Notes under the pieces: model-generated | What the model saw: the letters and a program-made list of their open reading frames with translations, nothing else | Told to the model about the DNA's origin: nothing | Database searches by the model: none | Source: Pedobacter zeae | Lineage (GTDB): Bacteria > Bacteroidota > Bacteroidia > Sphingobacteriales > Sphingobacteriaceae | Length of the DNA: 64,000 bases | NCBI RefSeq assembly: GCF_014196715.1 | Contig: NZ_JACIEF010000004.1 | Coordinates: 372,001 to 436,000, forward strand | Direction: 5' to 3' | Translations under genes and position numbers: made by a program | In this document: positions 8,715 through 17,957 of the stretch, one piece after another | Layout: the number at the start of each line of letters is the position of its first letter | Position numbering within the stretch: position 1 is the first letter of the stretch

Positions 8715-9814
8715 AATTTTTCTTTAGCCAAATGAACTTTTACAGGAGCATCTTTCTTTAAGGCCATCGATCCGGTGGTCAGCACGGTGTCTCCGGCTTT
8801 TAATCCCGAAGTAATAACAATATTTTCATCCGTACGGGTTCCGGCCTCTACCTTAACTTCCTGCGCTTTCCCATTTTTTTGGATATACACAATTTTGCCT
8901 TTTAAAACCGGAACAACCGCTTCGTTTGGAATGAGAATGGCGTTTTGAAGGGTGTTAAGCGCAAGCTTAATTTTAGCAAAAGATCCTGGCAATAATGCCT
9001 GATCTGCATTAGGTGCCAAAGCCCTGATCTGTAATGTACGGGTAGCCGCATTAATTCCGGGCTCTATTGCGTAAACCTTTCCCTTATTTTCTTTGGAAGA
9101 GCCATCCGTAGTAAATATGATTTCTGAGTTCACTTTAATCTGCCCTGCGTATTTCTCCGGAACGGAAAAAGTAACTTTAACTGGGTTGGTGCTTACCAGG
9201 TTGGCAATTACCATTGCCGGGGTTAAATAAGTTCCTTCAGAGATATTGCGCAAACCTATTCTGCCGCTAAAAGGAGCACGAATGGTGGTTTTTGCCAGCT
9301 GCGCCCTGATTAATTGTGCCTGGGCCTGCAACGATTTTAAATCTGCGAGGGCTGTATCGTATTCTTCCTGGCTTATTGCACCTTTAGCTAACAATTGTTT
9401 TGCCCGGTTCTCGTTTGTACCCGAAAGTTTTTGTTTGGTCAGCGCATCCTGCAATTGTGCCTGTATATCCCTGTCGTTTACCTTTACCAATACGCTTCCT
9501 TTTGATACCGTGGCACCCTCCCGAAAATAAATTCCGGTAACGAGCCCCGATACTTCGCTTTTTAGGGCAACCGATTCGTTTGCATCAATGGCGCCGGTAA
9601 TTTCAAGGTCGTTATCGAACGATACCGGTTTTACCACAATACCGTCTACTACCAGTGGTGCCGATTTTCCGTCTTTACCTCCCGTTTTACCTTTTCCGGC
9701 ACCAGCTGACGGCCCGCCTTTTCCTTCAAGTTTTTTGTTGGCGTTAATCCTGTAATAAACCAAATAAGCTAAGCCTATGGCTAAAACAGCATAGATGAAA
9801 TACCTTTTCTTCAT
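8711..9814 (-). CDS. RND efflux periplasmic adaptor (membrane fusion protein)
   Basis: Links the pump to the outer-membrane channel. Its N-terminal membrane anchor is FIYAVLAIGLAYLVYY, followed by a Gly/Lys-rich linker. The lipoyl/barrel-sandwich half-motifs (ESVALKSEVSGLVTGIYFREGATVSKGSVLVKVND) lie on either side of the alpha-hairpin, and TIRAPFSGRIGLRNISEGTYL is the second lipoyl half. A beta-barrel and a membrane-proximal domain ending GLKAGDTVLTTG complete the HlyD/AcrA plan. It is the first gene of the operon. No divergent TetR- or MarR-type regulator is adjacent, so control is not apparent. Confidence 0.94.
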   Translation of the reverse strand: MKKRYFIYAVLAIGLAYLVYYRINANKKLEGKGGPSAGAGKGKTGGKDGKSAPLVVDGIVVKPVSFDNDLEITGAIDANESVALKSEVSGLVTGIYFREGATVSKGSVLVKVNDRDIQAQLQDALTKQKLSGTNENRAKQLLAKGAISQEEYDTALADLKSLQAQAQLIRAQLAKTTIRAPFSGRIGLRNISEGTYLTPAMVIANLVSTNPVKVTFSVPEKYAGQIKVNSEIIFTTDGSSKENKGKVYAIEPGINAATRTLQIRALAPNADQALLPGSFAKIKLALNTLQNAILIPNEAVVPVLKGKIVYIQKNGKAQEVKVEAGTRTDENIVITSGLKAGDTVLTTGSMALKKDAPVKVHLAKEKL

Positions 9815-10189
9815 GTTTATATTTGTGTCGTGCGTATTTTGAGCATTAAAATAAGATTAATGTTTTGGCATTAGAGAGCAAAAATATTCAAATAGTTTAG
9901 TCCTAAAATTGTTGTATTAAGGATGTTACCGATTTTCAGTTTGGAGTTGGCAGTTTTCAGTTGGGTGTTAAGCCGGCCTGGAACAGGATGTAATTGGCAT
10001 TTATATGCTACAACTAAGCTGTAGGGAAGAAAGACAATTGATTTTTATGGTTTAATTGGCTAAAAGACTGTCAACCATTAACTATGAACCACTGAAACAG
10101 AAACAACTATTTTACACCATATTTAGCTATTTTATATTAAAACCCCATCAATAAATCTAAATTTGCAGCAAAACACAGTCAATATCAAT
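9815..10189. other. Intergenic region with a dispersed repeat, between efflux operon and M61 peptidase
   Basis: About 375 bases between divergent genes. It contains one copy of the GAGTTGGCAGTTTTC repeat (listed separately) and a TAAATTTG hexamer-like element at 10158-10165 that fits the Bacteroidota -7 box for the M61 gene, although no good TTTG lies at the proper distance. No ORF is supported. Confidence 0.5.
9937..9964 (+). repeat. Dispersed repeat, copy 1 (GAGTTGGCAGTTTTC family)
   Basis: Shares an exact 21-base match with the reverse complement of 54382-54414 and a 20-base match with two mismatches at 34271-34290. All three copies are intergenic. Confidence 0.7.
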
Positions 10190-12019
10190 ATGTTTAACAA
10201 AAAATCAATTTTAAGTTTAGTTTTACTACTAACGTGTATTATGGCAGCGAAGGCACAGGTAAAAATAGGCTTTGAGGTTTCTTTTAAAGAACCGCAAGCG
10301 CATTATGCAGAAGTAAGGATGAATATTTCTGGCCTGGTAAAAGATTATGTAGATGTAAAAATGCCGGTTTGGACACCGGGTTCTTATCTGGTTCGGGAAT
10401 TTGAAAAAAGTGTGGAAGAATTTAAGGCTACTGCAGCAGGTAAACCCGTAAAAATTGAAAAAGTAAGGAAAAACACCTGGAGAATTTTTTCGGCTAAAGC
10501 CGCCAATATCCAGATCAGCTACCGTGTTTATGCATTTGAAATTTCTGTGCGTACCCCTTTTATCGACGAATCTCATGCTTTCTTATCCCCAACAGGAATT
10601 TTTATGCATCCTGATGGGATGATCAATTCGCCAAGTACCGTTAAAATTATTCCTTTTACTACCTGGAGCAAAGTTTCAACCGGTTTAACTCCGGTTGCAG
10701 GTGAGCAGTTTACCTATAAAGCAGCCGATTTTGATATTTTGTATGATAGCCCGATCGAAGTAGGCAACCAGGATACCTTTGAGTTTACAGCTGCCGGTGT
10801 TCGCCATGAAGTAGCGATGTATGGCGGAGGTAACTACGACAAAGAAAAACTTAAGGTTGATATGGCCAAAATTGTAGAAAAAGAAACAGAGGTTTATGGC
10901 GAAAATCCGAATAAATACTACCTGTTTATTGTTCATAACTTTTTAAAAGGAGGCGGGGGGTTAGAGCATTTAAACTCAACTACTTTGGGAGCTACCCGGA
11001 ATGCCTACAATACGGCCGAGGGTTATAAAGGATTTTTATCTTTGGTGGCACATGAATATCACCACCTTTGGAATGTTAAACGTTTGCGCCCGGTTGCATT
11101 GGGCCCGTTTGACTACGACAACGAAAATTACACCACCAATCTTTGGGTAGCTGAAGGCTTTACATCCTACTACGAAAATAAATACCTGCACAGAGCCGGA
11201 TTTACCGATGTAAATGAATTTTTGAAAGATTTGGTTGGCGGCGTAGGTACCGTATTAAATACGCCAGGTGCGAAATATCAATCTGCCGCTTCATCAAGTT
11301 ATGATGCCTGGATTATTGGTTACCGCCCGAACGAAAACTCTAAAAACAATTCGATTTCTTATTATAACAAAGGTGAGGTAATCGGTATTTTAATGGATCT
11401 TGAAATCATTAATGCCACAAAAGGAGCTAAAAGCTTAGATGATGTGATGAAAGCGATGTACCTGCAATGTAAAACGCTAAAACGCGGTTATACGGATGCA
11501 GAGTTTAAAGCTATGGTCGAAAAAATAGCTGGAATCAGCTTTACCAATTTTTGGGCAAAATATGTTAACGGGGTAGATGATGTGGAATATGTAAAATACT
11601 TTGGCTATGCCGGTGTAGAGGTATCAGCAGAAAATGCAACACCAGGTAAGCCGGTTACGGGTGCTTCCGGACAATTAACCAACGATGGTTTGGTAATTAC
11701 TTCTACCGTAAGGAACTCTGCAGCCTGGATCAATGGTTTAAACGTAAATGATGTGGTACTCAGTTTAGATGATACCTCATTAAGAGATGCGCTATCAACG
11801 GTAAGGTTAAAAAGCCCTATGTTATCTTTAGATGTGATTCCTTTGGTGGCCAAAAAGAATATTGGCGATGTATTGAAAGTCAAAGTAATCCGTGACGGAC
11901 TTGAGAAAGAAATTTCTTTAACCTTAAAAGAAAATCCTACGGTAAGATTAAAAGCAACCGTTAACGAAAATGCAACACCTGCACAAAAGGCGGTGTTAAA
12001 AAAATGGACGGGGATTTAG
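10190..12019 (+). CDS. M61-family metallopeptidase with C-terminal PDZ domain
   Basis: Secreted or periplasmic zinc peptidase of the glycyl-aminopeptidase family, about 609 residues. The start MFNKKSILS is chosen because it begins a normal signal peptide ending IMAAKAQ; the TTG start nine codons upstream is unnecessary. The zinc motif HEYHH is at residues 288-292, and the third zinc ligand region follows as AEGFTSYYENKYL. The C-terminus has a PDZ domain around GLVITSTVRNSAAWINGLNVNDVV. The N-terminal half is the all-beta M61 domain containing PVWTPGSYLVREFEK. The family hydrolyses peptides with N-terminal Gly or Ala; the natural substrate here is unknown. The gene is monocistronic with a strong terminator. 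Confidence 0.93.
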   Translation: MFNKKSILSLVLLLTCIMAAKAQVKIGFEVSFKEPQAHYAEVRMNISGLVKDYVDVKMPVWTPGSYLVREFEKSVEEFKATAAGKPVKIEKVRKNTWRIFSAKAANIQISYRVYAFEISVRTPFIDESHAFLSPTGIFMHPDGMINSPSTVKIIPFTTWSKVSTGLTPVAGEQFTYKAADFDILYDSPIEVGNQDTFEFTAAGVRHEVAMYGGGNYDKEKLKVDMAKIVEKETEVYGENPNKYYLFIVHNFLKGGGGLEHLNSTTLGATRNAYNTAEGYKGFLSLVAHEYHHLWNVKRLRPVALGPFDYDNENYTTNLWVAEGFTSYYENKYLHRAGFTDVNEFLKDLVGGVGTVLNTPGAKYQSAASSSYDAWIIGYRPNENSKNNSISYYNKGEVIGILMDLEIINATKGAKSLDDVMKAMYLQCKTLKRGYTDAEFKAMVEKIAGISFTNFWAKYVNGVDDVEYVKYFGYAGVEVSAENATPGKPVTGASGQLTNDGLVITSTVRNSAAWINGLNVNDVVLSLDDTSLRDALSTVRLKSPMLSLDVIPLVAKKNIGDVLKVKVIRDGLEKEISLTLKENPTVRLKATVNENATPAQKAVLKKWTGI

Positions 12020-12043
12020 CCTGGAGTCTTGAGCTCATGGCAT

Positions 12044-12080
12044 AAAAAATCCCGTAAGATGAATTTCTTACGGGATTTTT
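12044..12080. terminator. Bidirectional terminator between M61 peptidase and outer-membrane barrel gene
   Basis: The stem AAAAATCCCGTAAGA / TTCTTACGGGATTTTT has A runs on one side and T runs on the other, so it can stop transcription of both convergent genes. Confidence 0.9.
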
Positions 12081-12114
12081 GTTTTCTAATTTATGCTTAG
12101 CGCCATGCGTTTTG

Positions 12115-12579
12115 CTAGAAAGTATATCTAAAGCCTAAACCAAATCTGCCGGCATTAAAGTCACTGTCGTTAGATCCGATATAAAGTCTTGGTCTCCAGT
12201 CTAAGGCAAGTGCCAAAGGCGCTCCTGAAAATTTATAATCTAAACCAACCATTGGTACCAGGTAGAAGCTAGAACCACCATCATACAATTGAACAGATGG
12301 ACCACCGCCAATATACCAATCTAAACCTCTTGCTCCCGGAATTGAAGCATTATACTGTAAAAATCCCTGAATAACTGTTGAGTTACCACCAAAAAGCACA
12401 TCGCCCTGGATAGCTGCTTTAGGGCTAAAGTGATGTCTGATCGATGGACCAACCAATGTAGCGCCATCCCCGAAATCGATACCTAAACCTAATCCGGTTT
12501 TATAGTTTTGAGCTTTAACGGTTGTTGTACTCAGGGCAAATAATGCAATGCATCCTAAAATTGTAAATAACTTTTTCAT
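12115..12579 (-). CDS. Small outer-membrane beta-barrel protein
   Basis: A 154-residue protein with a clear signal peptide (MKKLFTILGCIALFALSTTTVKAQ). Its body is made of alternating polar/hydrophobic strands rich in Gly and aromatics (YKTGLGLGIDFGDGATLVG, WYIGGGPSVQLY, VGLDYKFSG), ending in FGLGFRYTF. A terminal Phe after an aromatic-rich last strand is the standard outer-membrane insertion signal. The size suits an eight-stranded barrel of the OmpX/OmpW-like kind found widely in Bacteroidota. No specific function can be assigned. It is transcribed alone, behind an unusually AT-rich upstream region of about 250 bases. Confidence 0.85.
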   Translation of the reverse strand: MKKLFTILGCIALFALSTTTVKAQNYKTGLGLGIDFGDGATLVGPSIRHHFSPKAAIQGDVLFGGNSTVIQGFLQYNASIPGARGLDWYIGGGPSVQLYDGGSSFYLVPMVGLDYKFSGAPLALALDWRPRLYIGSNDSDFNAGRFGLGFRYTF

Positions 12580-12835
12580 AATTGATATGTTTTTGTAAAA
12601 TAATTATCAGCCTAACAACTTTAATGCCGTTTCTGTTTTTAAGGTCAAAATCTCGAAAGATTAAAAAACAATGCTTGCATAGTAATTTTGTAATTACTAA
12701 GTTTAGTATTAAATTTTTTAATCCTAATAAATACAGCTCCTGGCAAAGCAGGATGGTATTATTTAAATTAAAAAGTACATAATGCTCAATCTTAATGATT
12801 GATTTTTTTAACTTAACCAAATAATAACAACTCAT
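12580..12835. other. AT-rich divergent promoter region
   Basis: Lies between the divergent barrel gene and the acyl-CoA ligase gene. Its very low GC content and long A/T runs are typical of divergent promoters. A 106-codon frame on the minus strand through this stretch has a composition driven by AT richness and is not supported as a gene. Confidence 0.5.
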
Positions 12836-14605
12836 ATGGCGGCAAAAATTACACGGGTTTTTGATCTTTTGAAGTACAGCCTCGAAAATCCTAAGGACGA
12901 ATTCATCAGCGGAAAAATTAAAGGAGAATGGATAAATTATAGTACAGCCGATTTTTGTAATGCGGTTGATAATTTGAGTCGTGGGTTAATTAAACAAGGC
13001 ATCAAAAAAGGAGGAAGAGTGGCCGTAATGTCACATAACAGGCCAGAATGGAATATTGCCGATTTTGCCGTCAACCAGATCGGAGCTTACCAGGTGCCCT
13101 TATACCCAACGCTGGCCGAACATGATATCCAGTTTATATTAAAGGATGCAGCGGTGACGATTGTGTTTGTGGCCGACGAGGAATTGTATAAAAAAATAAA
13201 GCCCTGTATCGATGCCATAAACCCAGACATAAAGATTTATAGTTTCAACGAAATTGCCGAAGCCGAAAATTGGAAGGTGTTGATAAACGAGGGCCAGGCT
13301 GCTGCAGATATAAATCTGGATGATTACCGTTCGCAGGTTGAAGCCGAAGATGTTTTAACATTAATTTATACGTCGGGTACAACAGGTACCCCAAAAGGCG
13401 TAATGCTTACGCATGATAACCTGGTGGCCAACTTTGTCAACTCATCGGTATTGATTCCCGAAGGGGTTAAAAAGGGATTAAGCTTTTTGCCTTTATCGCA
13501 CATTTTCGAGCGGATGATTATTTACCTGTACCTGTTTAATTCTACTGCGGTATACTACGCCGAAAGCATGGAAACCATTGTGGCCGATATTCAACATGTA
13601 AAACCCAACGTATTCTCTACCGTTCCGAGGTTGCTCGAGAAAGTGTACGATAAGATTATGGAGAAAGGGAAATCATTAACCGGTATTAAAAGAGGTATTT
13701 TCTTCTGGTCGGTTGCTTTGGCCGAAAAATACTCCGTTAACGCGGGCGCCTGGTATAACTTTAAACTGAGTATTGCCCGTAAACTGGTTTTTAAAAAATG
13801 GCAGGAAGCCCTGGGTGGAGAAATTGTGGTGATCGTATCAGGGGGAGCTGCACTGAATCCACGTTTAACACGTATTTTTTGGGCAGCGGGTATGCCGGTT
13901 TTCGAAGGTTACGGATTAACCGAAACCTCACCGGTAATTACAGTAAATCATTACGGCGGTATCATGTTCGGTACGGTGGGCGAGGTGATTAAAGGTGTTG
14001 AAGTTAAAATTGCCGAAGATGGCGAAGTATTAACCCGCGGACACCAGGTAATGAAGGGCTACTACAACCGGCCTGATTTAACCAGTGAAGCCATCGATCA
14101 GGATGGCTGGTTCCATACGGGAGATATCGGCGAAATGGTAGAGGGCCGCTTTTTAAAGATTACCGACCGCAAGAAAGAAATGTTCAAAACAGCTGGAGGC
14201 AAATATGTGGCCCCACAGATACTTGAAAATAAATATAAAGAATCGATCTTTATCGAACAGATTATGGTTCTGGGAGAGAACAGGAAATTCCCTTCTGCAC
14301 TGATTGTACCTAACTTCGAAACCTTAAAAACCTGGGCGGGCAGGAAAGGCATTAGTTTTTCGGCAATAGAGGAGTTAATTAAAAATGAACAGGTTATTGC
14401 CAAATACAACGAAGTGATCGAAGCTGCCAACACAGGATTCGGTAAGTGGGAGCAGGTAAAAAGATTCGCTTTACTACCTAAGGAATGGAGCATTGATGGT
14501 GGTGAGCTCACGCCAAAATTAAGCCTGAAAAGAAAGATAATCACCGAAAAAAACAACGAAATAATTGAAAAGATATATAAAGATGCTGAGGGATATAAAC
14601 CGTAA
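12836..14605 (+). CDS. Long-chain fatty acid-CoA ligase (AMP-forming)
   Basis: Activates fatty acids with ATP and CoA to acyl-CoA, feeding beta-oxidation (the enzymes at 25200-31324) and lipid synthesis. The 589-residue protein has the full ANL-family set: P-loop-like YTSGTTGTPKG, the A5 motif GYGLTETSPV, A7 as WFHTGDIGEM, A8 as KITDRKKEMFKTAGGKY and the C-terminal catalytic lysine in LTPKLSLKRK. It lacks a signal peptide and is cytosolic or membrane-associated. The sequence is of the long-chain FACS type (compare FadD15-like enzymes) and not an acetyl-CoA synthetase. It starts at ATG after an AT-rich leader and ends 48 bases before the TlpA-like gene, with which it may be co-transcribed. Confidence 0.93.
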   Translation: MAAKITRVFDLLKYSLENPKDEFISGKIKGEWINYSTADFCNAVDNLSRGLIKQGIKKGGRVAVMSHNRPEWNIADFAVNQIGAYQVPLYPTLAEHDIQFILKDAAVTIVFVADEELYKKIKPCIDAINPDIKIYSFNEIAEAENWKVLINEGQAAADINLDDYRSQVEAEDVLTLIYTSGTTGTPKGVMLTHDNLVANFVNSSVLIPEGVKKGLSFLPLSHIFERMIIYLYLFNSTAVYYAESMETIVADIQHVKPNVFSTVPRLLEKVYDKIMEKGKSLTGIKRGIFFWSVALAEKYSVNAGAWYNFKLSIARKLVFKKWQEALGGEIVVIVSGGAALNPRLTRIFWAAGMPVFEGYGLTETSPVITVNHYGGIMFGTVGEVIKGVEVKIAEDGEVLTRGHQVMKGYYNRPDLTSEAIDQDGWFHTGDIGEMVEGRFLKITDRKKEMFKTAGGKYVAPQILENKYKESIFIEQIMVLGENRKFPSALIVPNFETLKTWAGRKGISFSAIEELIKNEQVIAKYNEVIEAANTGFGKWEQVKRFALLPKEWSIDGGELTPKLSLKRKIITEKNNEIIEKIYKDAEGYKP

Positions 14606-14653
14606 AAAGATTTCAGCATAAGAATTTAGAAAAGGCATAAGCCAGTCAAAATT

Positions 14654-16075
14654 ATGAACCGGATTATTTTATTTATTTTATTAACTACAGCAGCGATAAA
14701 TACTTCTGCCCAACAGGCAAAAATTACTATCAAGATACTGCATGCCAAAAATAATATACTTAAAATTCAAACCCCTGTTGATAATACCTGGTTTTATCCT
14801 GCTGTAAAGGAATTAAGTTTTGGTGCAGATAGTACAATACATTATTCTTTACCAATAAAAAACTTTGCATGGCTGAGTATCAATAATAACCAAATTTTAA
14901 TTGAGCCAGGTACCACGAATTTGGTTTTGGATAATAATGTTTTGGTAAAAAGTGACCGGAATATGGAGGGAATGTTGCTTTTTAGCAAAAGGAATACTGA
15001 GTTTTATCAGTACAGGGCCCGAGATTATTACAAGAGAGACAGCACTTCGGCCGGTTTATATCAGTTGCTCGAAAATGATAAGAATGAAGTACTAAAGCCT
15101 TATGCCGGGCTGTTTTCCAGGCAAAAGATCTCCGCAAACTTTTATAACGAAATAAAAAGGTATTTTTCTGCGGAACAGGTCATTCTGCAAGCGGCCATCC
15201 CGATGATCGTTTTAAGTACGAAGCAAAAAATAAATAACGATTTGGATAAAATGTGGGCAGAGGTATACCAGAAACACCCGGTAGATAATGCTCAATATGT
15301 CTTTTATCCTGATTTTTACTACCATGCAAGATACTATGCCAGCACCTATCTTCATTATTATCTTCCTTTAAAAAAGGGGATAAAGCCATCGAAAAGAAAC
15401 GAAGATGAAAGCCTGAAAAGCAACTATAAAAGCTTTGAAGATAATTTTAGCGGTAGAACAAAAGAATACCTTTTGGCTACCTTTCTTTATGATGAAATGT
15501 TGCAGAGTAATCATCAAAGAATTTTGCTTGATTTGTTCGACAACTTTAAATCTCACTATCCGAAAAGCAATTTTTCGCCCTTTTTACAACCATTGGCCAA
15601 CAAAATTTTAGCTTACCAAAAGGATATAAAAAAGGATTATGCCGCAAATGAAAAATTTGTAGCCAATTATCCTGAAATTAACAGCTTAGACAGTTTAATA
15701 AACAGGTTTAAAGGCAAAACGGTATTTGTAGATATTTGGGCAACCTGGTGTGGACCATGTAAAGCTGAATTTGAATATAGTGCAGGTCTGGAAAAATTTC
15801 TACAAGCTAAAGGCGTTGAAATGTTATTTATTTCCATGGATAAGGATACGGAAGACCAAAGATGGAAAGAAATGATAAAATATTATAAACTTTCTGGTAA
15901 TCATATCCGCACAAATAATGCCCTGCAGAAAGACTTAATTGATAAATTGTGGGAAGGTAAGGGCTACGCCATACCACGTTATTTAATTATTAAAGATGGG
16001 AAATTAGTTGTGAAAGATGCTTTAAGACCAAGTGACAAGGAAAAATTATATGCACAGATTGGTAAATATTTATAA
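14654..16075 (+). CDS. TlpA-type thioredoxin-domain protein
   Basis: A 473-residue exported protein. A signal peptide (MNRIILFILLTTAAINTSAQQ) precedes a roughly 330-residue domain of beta strands and helices that I do not recognise specifically. The C-terminal 130 residues form an AhpC/TSA-Redoxin-type thioredoxin fold. The redox motif is CGPC in VDIWATWCGPCKAEF, and YAIPRYLIIKDG supplies the cis-Pro region. Such TlpA proteins reduce disulfides in the periplasm, for example in cytochrome c maturation or oxidative-stress repair. The long N-terminal part is common in Bacteroidota TlpA proteins and of unknown function. The flanking genes give no partner. Confidence 0.88.
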   Translation: MNRIILFILLTTAAINTSAQQAKITIKILHAKNNILKIQTPVDNTWFYPAVKELSFGADSTIHYSLPIKNFAWLSINNNQILIEPGTTNLVLDNNVLVKSDRNMEGMLLFSKRNTEFYQYRARDYYKRDSTSAGLYQLLENDKNEVLKPYAGLFSRQKISANFYNEIKRYFSAEQVILQAAIPMIVLSTKQKINNDLDKMWAEVYQKHPVDNAQYVFYPDFYYHARYYASTYLHYYLPLKKGIKPSKRNEDESLKSNYKSFEDNFSGRTKEYLLATFLYDEMLQSNHQRILLDLFDNFKSHYPKSNFSPFLQPLANKILAYQKDIKKDYAANEKFVANYPEINSLDSLINRFKGKTVFVDIWATWCGPCKAEFEYSAGLEKFLQAKGVEMLFISMDKDTEDQRWKEMIKYYKLSGNHIRTNNALQKDLIDKLWEGKGYAIPRYLIIKDGKLVVKDALRPSDKEKLYAQIGKYL

Positions 16076-16169
16076 CTTTCCTGAAAAAGTATTCTTCTTT
16101 CTGAAAGCCAGGGTTAAATAAGAAATTGGTTACCGGAAAAAGACAATAAGCAATAAAAAATCGATAAAC

Positions 16170-17891
16170 ATGCTGAGAACGATAAAGCCCCTCAATAATT
16201 TTAAAAAATCGGTAAGCTACCTGGGCCTGGTGTTCTTATTAACAGGTTGTGTAACCGGGCAGCTGGGTAAAAATAATAGTGGTGAATATAAAAACGGCAT
16301 GGTGGTTTCTGCCCATCCGGAAGCTTCGCAGGTTGGGGTAGATATTTTAAAAAAAGGAGGCAATGCAGTTGATGCTGCTGTTGCAGTACAGTTTGCCCTG
16401 GCGGTTGTTTATCCCAATGCCGGGAACATCGGCGGTGGCGGCTTTATGGTATACAGAGGTGCAAATGGCGAAATAAATGCTTTGGATTTTAGGGAGAAAG
16501 CTGCTGCGGCAGCGAGCAGGAATATGTACCTCGATGCTGCCGGTAACCCGATAGTAGATAAAAGTCTTTACGGACATTTGGCTGCCGGTGTACCCGGATC
16601 TGTTGATGGTATGGTAGAGGCCCATAAAAAATACGGGAAGCTAACCTGGGCACAGGTACTTCAACCTGCAATAGATTTAGCAACAAACGGATTCAACATT
16701 ACGAACCGGCAGGCTGGCGAGCTGAACAGCTTGCACAGAAAATTAATGGATTTTAACCCTAACGGAACGGCACTCGTAAATTTAGAACATCCATGGCGCG
16801 AAAATGATGTATTGGTGCAGCAAGAATTGGCCAATACACTAAAGCTCATTCAGCAAAAGGGCAGGGCAGGCTTTTACGAAGGCGCTGTGGCCGATTCAGT
16901 GGTGGCCGAAATGCAACGCGGCAAAGGCTTAATTACCAAAGCAGATTTAAATAATTACCATTCAGCCTGGCGAAAACCCATTACCGGAAGTTATAAAGGC
17001 TATAAGATTATTACCATGCCTCCAACCAGCAGCGGAGGCATTGCCTTAATTCAGTTGCTGCAATCGGTAGAACCTTATCCTTTAAAAAAATGGGGGCACA
17101 ATTCCGATTCAACCGTACAGGTAATTGTAGAGGCCGAGCGGCGGGTTTACGCAGACCGTGCCACGCATTTGGGAGATCCCGATTTTTATGCTGTTCCGCA
17201 ACAGCAGTTATTAGAGGCCGCTTATAATAAAAACCGGATGGCAAATTTTAACTGGGCTGCGGCAACACCGAGCAGTACCATAATGGCCGGCGAAATTAAA
17301 GGCGCAGAACATGAAGAAACCACACATTTTTCTATAGTAGACCGTAATGGCAATGCCGTTTCGATTACCACCACATTAAACGGCTCTTATGGATCGTTGG
17401 TTGCCGTAAAGGGAGCAGGTTTTTTGCTGAACAACGAAATGGACGATTTTTCGGTTAAACCCGGTGCACCCAATATGTATGGCCTGGTTGGCGGCGAAGC
17501 CAATGCCATTGCACCCAATAAAAGAATGTTAAGCTCCATGACGCCCACTATTGTGGAGAAAGAAGGGAAGCTGTTTATGGTGGTGGGCACCCCCGGTGGT
17601 TCTACCATCATAACGTCGGTATTTCAGTCCATCATTAATGTAATCGATTTTGGCATGTCGATGCAACAGGCGGTGGCAGCTAAGAAATTTCATCACCAGT
17701 GGCTGCCTGATGAGGTATACGTAGAAAAAGATGCCATAGATAGCCTGGCCGCCCAAAAATTAAAGGCCAAAGGTTATTCTATTGTTGTAAAGGGACCTAT
17801 TGGAAGGGTAGATGCCATTTTGAGGACAAAATGGGGTAACTATCAGGGCGGAGCAGACCCGCGGGGGGATGATAAGGCCGTTGGCTGGTAG
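16170..17891 (+). CDS. ggt: Gamma-glutamyltransferase (glutathione hydrolase) precursor
   Basis: An N-terminal-nucleophile hydrolase that cleaves or transfers gamma-glutamyl groups from glutathione and related peptides. The 573-residue precursor begins with a lipoprotein-type signal (VFLLTGCVTG), which suggests an anchored periplasmic or outer-membrane enzyme. GMVVSAHPEAS and GGNAVDAAVAVQFAL open the large subunit. The autoprocessing site and catalytic Thr lie in HEETTHFSIVDRNGNAVS. The small subunit contains the glycine-rich GTPGGSTIITSV and ends with the GRVDAIL and GGADPRGDDKAVGW signature of the family. It is probably transcribed alone. Confidence 0.95.
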   Translation: MLRTIKPLNNFKKSVSYLGLVFLLTGCVTGQLGKNNSGEYKNGMVVSAHPEASQVGVDILKKGGNAVDAAVAVQFALAVVYPNAGNIGGGGFMVYRGANGEINALDFREKAAAAASRNMYLDAAGNPIVDKSLYGHLAAGVPGSVDGMVEAHKKYGKLTWAQVLQPAIDLATNGFNITNRQAGELNSLHRKLMDFNPNGTALVNLEHPWRENDVLVQQELANTLKLIQQKGRAGFYEGAVADSVVAEMQRGKGLITKADLNNYHSAWRKPITGSYKGYKIITMPPTSSGGIALIQLLQSVEPYPLKKWGHNSDSTVQVIVEAERRVYADRATHLGDPDFYAVPQQQLLEAAYNKNRMANFNWAAATPSSTIMAGEIKGAEHEETTHFSIVDRNGNAVSITTTLNGSYGSLVAVKGAGFLLNNEMDDFSVKPGAPNMYGLVGGEANAIAPNKRMLSSMTPTIVEKEGKLFMVVGTPGGSTIITSVFQSIINVIDFGMSMQQAVAAKKFHHQWLPDEVYVEKDAIDSLAAQKLKAKGYSIVVKGPIGRVDAILRTKWGNYQGGADPRGDDKAVGW

Positions 17892-17957
17892 TAGTGGTTC
17901 TTCATATTTTTCCTTCAGATTGGGTGTTTATAGGTTAAATTTGCTATTTTGCTTTAG

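Noticed and set aside
12515..12835. 106-codon ORF on the minus strand
   Set aside because: It lies in an AT-rich divergent promoter region, overlaps the barrel gene's start and has low-complexity Ile/Leu/Asn composition without domains.
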